From Rhizopus sp. PT2906 (taxonomy: Eukaryota > Mucoromycota > Mucoromycetes > Mucorales > Rhizopodaceae): DNA of 64,000 nt. The notes beneath the pieces are model-generated. The model was not told where the DNA came from. It searched no databases and worked only from the letters and a program-made list of their open reading frames with translations. The translations under genes were made by a program, and so were the position numbers. Within the stretch, counting starts at the first letter, position 1, and every line of letters starts with the position of its first letter. This document shows, in pieces, positions 57,903 through 64,000 of the stretch. The DNA lies in the NCBI GenBank assembly GCA_025529335.1, contig JAMYHX010000224.1:1-64000 (forward strand), written 5' to 3'.

Positions 57903-59211
57903 ATGGGGAATCGTCTAACAAAGACATACAGTATTCCAAGAGAAAATATAGAAAATAAACATATCAGAGAACCATCTTCAACAAGAGTCATGACAGATTT
58001 CGAACAAACATCATATACAGAATCAACAAGTAGTGAAAGTGCATTTGATACAACCATTCCACCACAAAGAGAATTTCATCAAGTTCAACAGTCAACTTAT
58101 TGGCTACCTAAAGACGACGAAGAACAACTTAGACTGACAGGAGTAAGATAGATTAAGATTAATATATTATATATATAAATTAACCATGTTGCGTAGCAAC
58201 ACTTTGCTTTTAAAGAAACATTTGGAGGGTATTTGAACATTAACAAAAAGTGACAGACAAATGTCTTTACTCATCTGATATTAGAAATGTGATGCCAAGT
58301 GTAACCGAATTGATTAAATTTGACAACGGAGCTTGTGTCCTGGATGTTGGATGTGGTTCAGGAGCCTGGATTATGGTACGCTTACTCTTTTTGTTAAAAT
58401 ACACAATTTGTAACACTACGTAGGACATGATCTCCGACTATCCCAATTGCGATTACCACGGCTGTGATATAGTTGATGTAGTCAACACTGACATGATGCC
58501 AAAACAATTCACTTTCAAGATTGGAAATATCCTGGAAACACTTCCTTATGAAGATAATACCTTTGACTTTGTTCACATGAGATTGATGATCTTTGCCCTA
58601 CGCGAGGACGAATGGCCTGGTGCAATCAAGGAGTTACTTCGAGTCACCAAGCCAGGAGGATTGGTGCAGATAGTAGATGCAAACATTGAAGTAAGATTAT
58701 AAGGATGTATGGTATCACAATTTCTAAGTCACAAATAGATGCCAACCAAACAAGATGACGCTTTTTACAGGAGTGTATACGCAGGCAAGTTTATTTAAAA
58801 AGAAAATATATCATTTTAGTAATCAACTTCTAAAAAGTTCATCAAACCTGTGCACAAAGGTCACAAAATCCGCGTATCGGAGGAGAAATTGAGAGAATAG
58901 TTCGAGAAGCAGGCAATACCAATATTATTGATTCCCAGTTTAGATTTAATGATACCAGTAATATTAAAAAAATATATAGTTATCGAACTATTATTGATCA
59001 TTATTAAATAGCTACTAAAACAAATTCAGCGAAGAAACTTGCTTGGAGTTGGATAAATGGAGTCAAGAGTACAATCTCTGTCCTAGGTCCCGTGATTGGT
59101 CTTGAAAATGAGTACGAACAAAGAAACTTTTTAAGAGAACTCAAGTATTGTATGGAGAATATTAGTGGTTACTTTAATGTAAATGTCGTTGTTGCTCAAA
59201 AGATTGCTTAA
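57903..59211 (+). CDS. SAM-dependent methyltransferase, LaeA/UMTA-like, copy D
   Basis: Seven exons, ATG at 57903 just after a TATA box, TAA at 59209-59211. The N-terminus is MGNRLTKTYSIPREN with about 60 extra residues before REFHQVQQSTYWLPKDD. Exon 2 is QHFAFKETFGG. Exon 3 has motif I, VLDVGCGSGAWIM. Exon 4 has DYHGCDIVDVVN, LPYEDNTFDFVHMRLM and the PGG turn. Exon 6 reads QNPRIGGEIERIVREAGN. Exon 7 runs AKKLAWSWINGVKSTISVLG to VNVVVAQKIA. Intron positions equal those of A, B and C, and no lesion was seen. Inverted relative to copy C and partly identical to it at DNA level (58491-58695). Substrate unknown. Confidence 0.88.
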
Positions 59212-59329
59212 TAAAAAAGTAATTAGTCAATGCACTTTTACACTTTATTCACAAATTATTCACACGCTGATAATTTCAGACAACAAATGAGACAACAAAT
59301 CTTAGAACTAGCTGGAGAATAGCTGGTCT

Positions 59330-59515
59330 TACCTTTTGGTCCAAAGAAGAAAAGAAAAGAAAAAGAAGTCAAGATCAGACTATTTATTACAAGGTCTCTA
59401 ACAACTTTTTCAGTTACGTGCTTTTTATAAGCGTTGACCACATTTTTCTCTCAAAAAGACAAAGTTCATTGTCTTTTTAAGGATTGATAGTCAGCTAAAG
59501 TGTAATTGTTGTTGG
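59330..59515 (+). repeat. Dispersed repeat, copy 2 (partner at 8728-8940)
   Basis: Same order of shared blocks as the first copy, same orientation, with a longer AAGAAAAGAAAAG purine run. It lies about 120 bases after methyltransferase D. Confidence 0.7.
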
Positions 59516-59699
59516 TTTTAAATTGTGCGAATCATTTCTGAATAAAATGTAAAGAAACTATTTATTATACATAACACTATATACATACTGGAATAAAGTC
59601 CACACTTTCATACAAAAAAAACTATATATATACTGGAACTAGGGAGCTTTTCTACTCTAAGCGACCTTGCTTTTGCCAATTTCATCTCCATCATGTCCT

Positions 59700-60065
59700 A
59701 TAATCATCGATTATATGGTATATTAGCTCTACCAGCTTACATATACCAAACTCGGCAGCTTAACGAATTCGTCATCAGAGTTTATCGTGATGAGGACATT
59801 GCTAATAGCGTATCAACGAACTTCTGATATTTTAGCGAAAGAGAAATCCTAACAACAAGGAATGATACAGTCGCAAGCATCAACCAAATCCTGACGAAAA
59901 AGCCGTTCTTCTCTCTACGGATACTGCTGACATCAATGATGCTGATGGCCTGCACACCATCCCTACTGAGTATCTACAAAGCCTTAACCCCTCCGATCTG
60001 CCTCCACACGTCTACAAAACTATCAAAGAATCCATAACTACTACTGTCAAGATAAATGGTATGTC
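59700..60065 (+). pseudogene. PIF1/Helitron-type helicase remnant
   Basis: Frame pieces read EILTTRNDTVASINQIL and, one frameshift later, LSTDTADINDADGLHTIPTE and YLQSLNPSDLPPH. These match the late helicase motifs of the PIF1-like helicase of Helitrons (N..V..IN, then S.D, PTE(F/Y)L.SL, GLPPH). A TGA and a frameshift interrupt it. No Rep domain or helicase motif I is present, so only the end of the protein remains. A chromosomal PIF1 relic is less likely given the PTEYLQSLNPSDLPPH wording. Confidence 0.68.
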
Positions 60066-60121
60066 GCTCTCTTGTATGGTGTGTAATTTAATAACGCTGC
60101 GTATGGCATAGGTCTCAAAAG

Positions 60122-60670
60122 TTAAAGTTCAAAGCGTATATCAATAAGCAAAAAGGAACTCAAGAAATTGTTAAAAGACTCTTTGACAACAGCAAAAAGT
60201 ATGGCACATCAAGTATAGTTGGCGCTAAAGATCAAAACCCAAACAAAATCAAACAAGTACCTTTACCTCCTGCTGACCTTCCTTCCTCCTCTCAACAGAA
60301 GCGGATCATTGCGTTTGGAAATGATTCTTTTGTTAAGTATGAAAGGAAAACGAACTGCACCTACTAGACGCATTACTGAAGAAATCAAACGAAAATGCAA
60401 ACAATCCAACAATGGAGGGGACGGAATTTGTTTCGGTTGGCGAGTACTTGACGAGTCAGATCTGTAACAAGTGCAAATCCAAACAATTAAATAACATCTC
60501 AATTACTGGATCAAAGCGAAGAGTACACTCTGTCTCTCAAGTGTGAACCTTGTGGTACGGTTTGGAATCGCGATGTGAACAGTGCATTAAATACATATGG
60601 TATCTTTGTTTACAAATCAAAACACGACAATGAAAGTCCTCCCGCCTTCAAAAGACCTTCAAAAGCTTAA
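60122..60670 (+). pseudogene. Fanzor (eukaryotic TnpB-like) nuclease remnant 3
   Basis: In order: KLKFKAYINKQKGTQEIVKR, QQKRIIAFGNDSF (RuvC-II region), MKGKRTAPTRRITEEIKRK, FVSVGEYLTSQICNKCKSKQ (first zinc pair), LKCEPCGTVWNRDVNSALNT (second zinc pair plus RuvC-III RDVNSALN, Asp retained) and YGIFVYK. At least two frameshifts, near 60330 and 60540, and the lack of an N-terminus show it is broken. The zinc-ribbon and RDVNSALN motifs make the family clear. It follows the Helitron-type helicase remnant by about 60 bases in the same orientation. Confidence 0.8.
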
Positions 60671-60797
60671 CGGTGCTCCTGGGATTCAATGCGCTGTCCA
60701 TAACGGCAGTGCATTCCTTAACGCCTCGGTAAGTATAAAATGAATAAGACGTTATTCTTTATTCATTAGTCTTCTAGTTATACATAATATACTTGTT

Positions 60798-61859
60798 TTA
60801 TGCAGCTGAACGAAGTAATGCATTTGCTACAAGAAGTGCTTCTTTGGCTGCATCATCTATAGGACTGTATATATCATTTGATTTTTCCTCAAGAAGAGGG
60901 ACATGTGTGCTGCTGTCACTGCCAATGCTACTTCCACTACTGATACTTGCACAATAATCACGACTGCTCATTGATTCATCCAGTTCATAAAGCAACATAT
61001 ATGGGTTAGAATGCAATACGTCTTCTAAAGTGCATTCATCTACTTTGGTATCTGATATCCTGTACCACACATCCTGTCCATTGTAAATCTCTTTCTTATG
61101 CTCGGCACCACATTGATCACACTCACACTGATCTGTGTATATCCGTCTTTTGTATGCAACAAAATGACCATAGCTGTGACTTCCGTAGTGTACAATGACA
61201 CTCATAAGTTTATATATTCTTCTATCATGGTTTTGATCAGATGGACTCGACATTGATTCTTGTGGTCGCTCGACATTGATATCTGCTCCGTCTGTGGTAT
61301 AAGGTCCTATGTCCAGGTATTCTGGGAATAATAAGCGACATTGATTCTTGTAAACCATGCCAGTGCTTAGGTATGCTGATCGTGATACGTGTAGGCACAG
61401 AATCTTGGGCGGTTTCGCCAACATAACTTGCTTACTGCTCAAACAACTCATCCTCACACACTCTTCCTTAAATCCTTCTTCGTCATCATCATCTATGCGT
61501 CTCATCTTTAATAAGTGTTCCATTCGAGATTTCTTGGCTTGAAGTGGAGTTAACTGTTTCTTTTGGTTGGCCTTTTTTGATTTTTTTTTCAAACGTGCAA
61601 TTTCTTGTTCAAGTGTTTCTATGGTAGCAATAAAGGAGCACCGACGACAAGAAGCGTCTTGCAAGTATTCTATATCTGTAAATCGAGACAGACATTCTTC
61701 TAATGTGGCTGTATACTGTAATAATCAAAGTTAAGCAAATGCACGATGTGAGAGTTAAACGTTAGTACCCACCTTGTTTGGCAAATTCAACTGTATATTA
61801 TTAAATGAAAAGTGTCGAATAGCGCCCTATAAGAACTAATTTGTCAATCAATTAATACT

Positions 61860-61906
<47 letters not shown>

Positions 61907-62888
61907 TTTTCTCTTCCTTCGCAACAGAAGAAAAACTTACCGTGTATTTGCACTTTAGACAAGATAATCTATTTGCCAATAGTCCAGTCAATGGATTCTC
62001 AAACTCTTTTCTCTTGATGACTGGGTTCACCAGACCCTTGAGCCCGCGGCCTAACCATGTATGGGAGTTATCATGATGTCCCTGATTATCTACAGAAAGC
62101 AATTCCTTGAATCCTCCGCCGAACCGTGTGTACTGAACAACGCGTTGTGCCTCGGTATCCAACGCACTAGAAATCAATTGAAAGAATTCTTGAGCGTCTT
62201 GTTGTTCTCTATTTGTGATACGACGGTTTGAAGACAATGCCGTGACAATTTCGGTAGGTCGGAACGAAGTACGGCGATACATAGGCTGACTTAATCGTCG
62301 CAGTGTCTTTAAAAGCGAGCGGCTAACAGGAAGTGGAAGTCCGGGTGGTGTCGCCGTATTGATGGTTTGCAAATAATCATGTAGATAAGTAAGTGAAGAA
62401 AATGCCTATTGTTTAAAGATTATTCTCTGATCCACGTTTTTCAAATTCTTTTGTTATACCTGTAATACAGAATTGATAAAACAAGAGTTACCAGTGTTAA
62501 CAAGGCCTGAAACGAGTGCAGAAGGATCATCAGAAGGAATATGGGAAGCTATACAGATACGTGCAGCGTGGCGAGTGGTGGCTAGTTCGCTTTCTATAAT
62601 AGATCATGTTGAATAAAAAAACGTGTATACTTTAATTAAGCTACCGTTCAGTTGCTTTGCTAGTTTCTCATAATATTCCTTGGGTCTTGTATATTGTGTT
62701 AGATCAGGAAGTCCAATGAATTGAAAGATGAATGTAAGGAAACGAACAATAAAGTTAAGCGATGGTGTATTATAATCCAAATGTTGAAAGACCGGTGATA
62801 GTATTACATAAACGCCTATAGTTGCAATAACAAACTGTGTAAATGTTGATAACTCATGAAGCACTTTTTGTACATCCTCTAGTTGCAT
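60798..62888 (-). CDS. Membrane-anchored ubiquitin-specific protease (C19, Ubp1/USP30-like)
   Basis: Deubiquitinase.. Multi-exon, ATG at 62888. The N-terminus has hydrophobic segments (FVIATIGVYVILSPVF; FIVRFLTFIFQFIGLP), as in organelle-anchored Ubp1/USP30. The catalytic Cys box is GLVNTGNSCFINSVLQ. Then NREQQDAQEFFQLISSAL, LLANRLSCLKCKYT and a second zinc-like pair (ASCRRCSF) follow. The His box is VIVHYGSHSYGHFVAYKRR, then VWYRISDTKVDECTLEDVL. C-terminal tail is Ser-rich. An insert near 61500 is basic and coiled. A TC microsatellite lies inside an intron (61863-61903). The catalytic residues are present. Confidence 0.9.
61863..61903. repeat. TC dinucleotide microsatellite in an intron
   Basis: About 20 TC units between exons of the ubiquitin protease gene. 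Confidence 0.9.
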
Positions 62889-64000
62889 TACAAAGAGTTT
62901 TTTTTTTTAAAAAAAAAAAGGACAAAGAGAGAGGGAAAGAGAGAAAATTACAAGTAAAATACACAGACATTGATTGGTTAACGGATTCCGTTCTTCGTGT
63001 GACGCATTATGCACCTTTTTGTTTAATGAAGCAAATGGCATATATGAGCAATAAGGCTAATTATCAACGTACAAATAAAGCATGAAGTAACCTAGCAATT
63101 TCTTTGAGAGTATATAGATTTATAGTAAATTTCATTTCTAAGCTTTACAAGATTGTGTTGGTTAATATCTTTATCATAATTCTCTTTGTAAATCAGAAAA
63201 GAGATTTCAGCTCCTGCTGATGCCGCGATACCAAAGATTCCCTTAGAAAACAAACAAGCTCTATTGCTGTTAGATAAAGAAGAGTAGACACTCTTCTGTT
63301 TGTTGTTGCATATGATTTAATCACGGGAGCAGACAAAGATAATATAATCTATATGTTACACGGACACATAGCGCTTTCATATTCGCTGTACGTAATAATA
63401 GCAACTATCAGAAGCATCCATTAGCTTAGTATTCGATACAAAAAGGCACAATATCAAGGCATTACATTTGAAAATTACAACCCAACTTGGTTCTGATTAG
63501 ATATCTTTTTTTGTCAATTAAAAGTAGGAAAGTAAATATCCTACTTATTTGAGCACAATAGCTTAACCAATAACAACATAATGGATATCGCAATCTCATA
63601 AAAAATGTTCAAACCAAATGTATCAACAAAGCCAAGTTGAAAAGATGGAGGAATAAGAACGTGAAGTTTCTTCCCGATGACAACATGAACATACAAAAAA
63701 TTTCAAAAAAGTTCAAATCGGTAAACAAGAAAGCACCCTAGGCCATAGTACGTTGATGCGCTAATAGACGTACCTTTTTATCCGCAGATCGTCAATTCTA
63801 GCAATTTGAGGGTTGTGCTGAATCCGTGTGAAGTTATTGATCTGCACGTAAAGGCGTGTTGTTTGATTGCTCTCAGGATTCCTTTGACTTTACTTTCCAT
63901 TCTGCATGTATATATAAATGTTTGACACACTGTGTATATTTATATAAATATATTGAAACTTTACGGTCCATCTTTGAACAAGATGATCATGATCAAAGCA
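62889..64000. other. Right-edge stretch, no supported gene
   Basis: Promoter side of the protease gene and about 1 kb of AT-rich sequence. A patch near 63600-63740 reads INKAKLKRWRNKNVKFLPDD in one frame and may be another relic, but nothing identifies it. Confidence 0.4.

Noticed and set aside
1..64000. tRNA, rRNA, CRISPR arrays, prokaryotic promoters or ribosome binding sites
   Set aside because: No tRNA B-box/cloverleaf was noticed by eye, there are no regularly spaced repeats, and gene structure is eukaryotic. A tRNA scan would be needed to exclude tRNAs fully.

Overview
The window looks like nuclear DNA of a filamentous fungus of the Mucoromycota, most likely Mucorales. This is inferred, not proven. 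The DNA is AT-rich. Most genes are split by short introns of about 50 to 60 bases with GTAAGT-like donors and YAG acceptors. The gene content is plainly eukaryotic: eS25, exosome RRP42, MAM33, ATP synthase subunit j, LARP1, TORC2 subunit SIN1, Vam7, and a BK-type K+ channel of a kind present in early-diverging fungi. No bacterial operons, rRNA, recognisable tRNA or CRISPR arrays were seen.

Layout. 0-4 kb: a BK-type channel running off the left edge. 5.3-8 kb: an unrecognised gene, then a SAM methyltransferase (copy A). 9-14 kb: transposon-derived wreckage, namely two Fanzor (eukaryotic TnpB-like) remnants around a MULE transposase remnant. 15-28 kb: a compact genic block with a small 89-residue protein, a GPI-anchored Kre9/Knh1-type wall protein, an Ecl1 zinc-finger protein, a single C2-domain protein, glucosylceramide synthase, an FHA protein, MAM33, a membrane coiled-coil protein, RRP42 and methyltransferase B. 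28.7-31.8 kb: gene-poor, with methyltransferase fragments, a 100-bp MITE and a broken zinc finger. 31.8-53 kb: a dense block with a mitochondrial carrier, LARP1, ATP18, NAD(P)HX epimerase, a bZIP factor, a small new gene, eS25, an Atos-like protein, an atypical small GTPase, SIN1/AVO1, a mitochondrial membrane protein, PP2C, Vam7 and methyltransferase C. 53-57.9 kb: a repeat-rich gap. 57.9-59.2 kb: methyltransferase D. 59.7-60.7 kb: a PIF1/Helitron-type helicase remnant followed by a third Fanzor remnant. 60.8-62.9 kb: a membrane-anchored ubiquitin protease.

How the pieces relate. The housekeeping genes are ordinary and unrelated in pathway. The distinctive features are all accessory. (1) A local family of four apparently intact LaeA/UMTA-like methyltransferases shares one seven-exon plan, and at least one further copy has decayed. 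C and D lie inverted about 6 kb apart and share a 205-base tract with one mismatch inside otherwise diverged genes, which looks like gene conversion. (2) Three separate Fanzor remnants occur here, one next to a Helitron-type helicase. (3) Three copies of a TA-flanked element of exactly 100 bp are present. (4) Two other dispersed repeats lie beside the methyltransferase genes. Exon joins were worked out by eye; frame breaks are stated where I found them.
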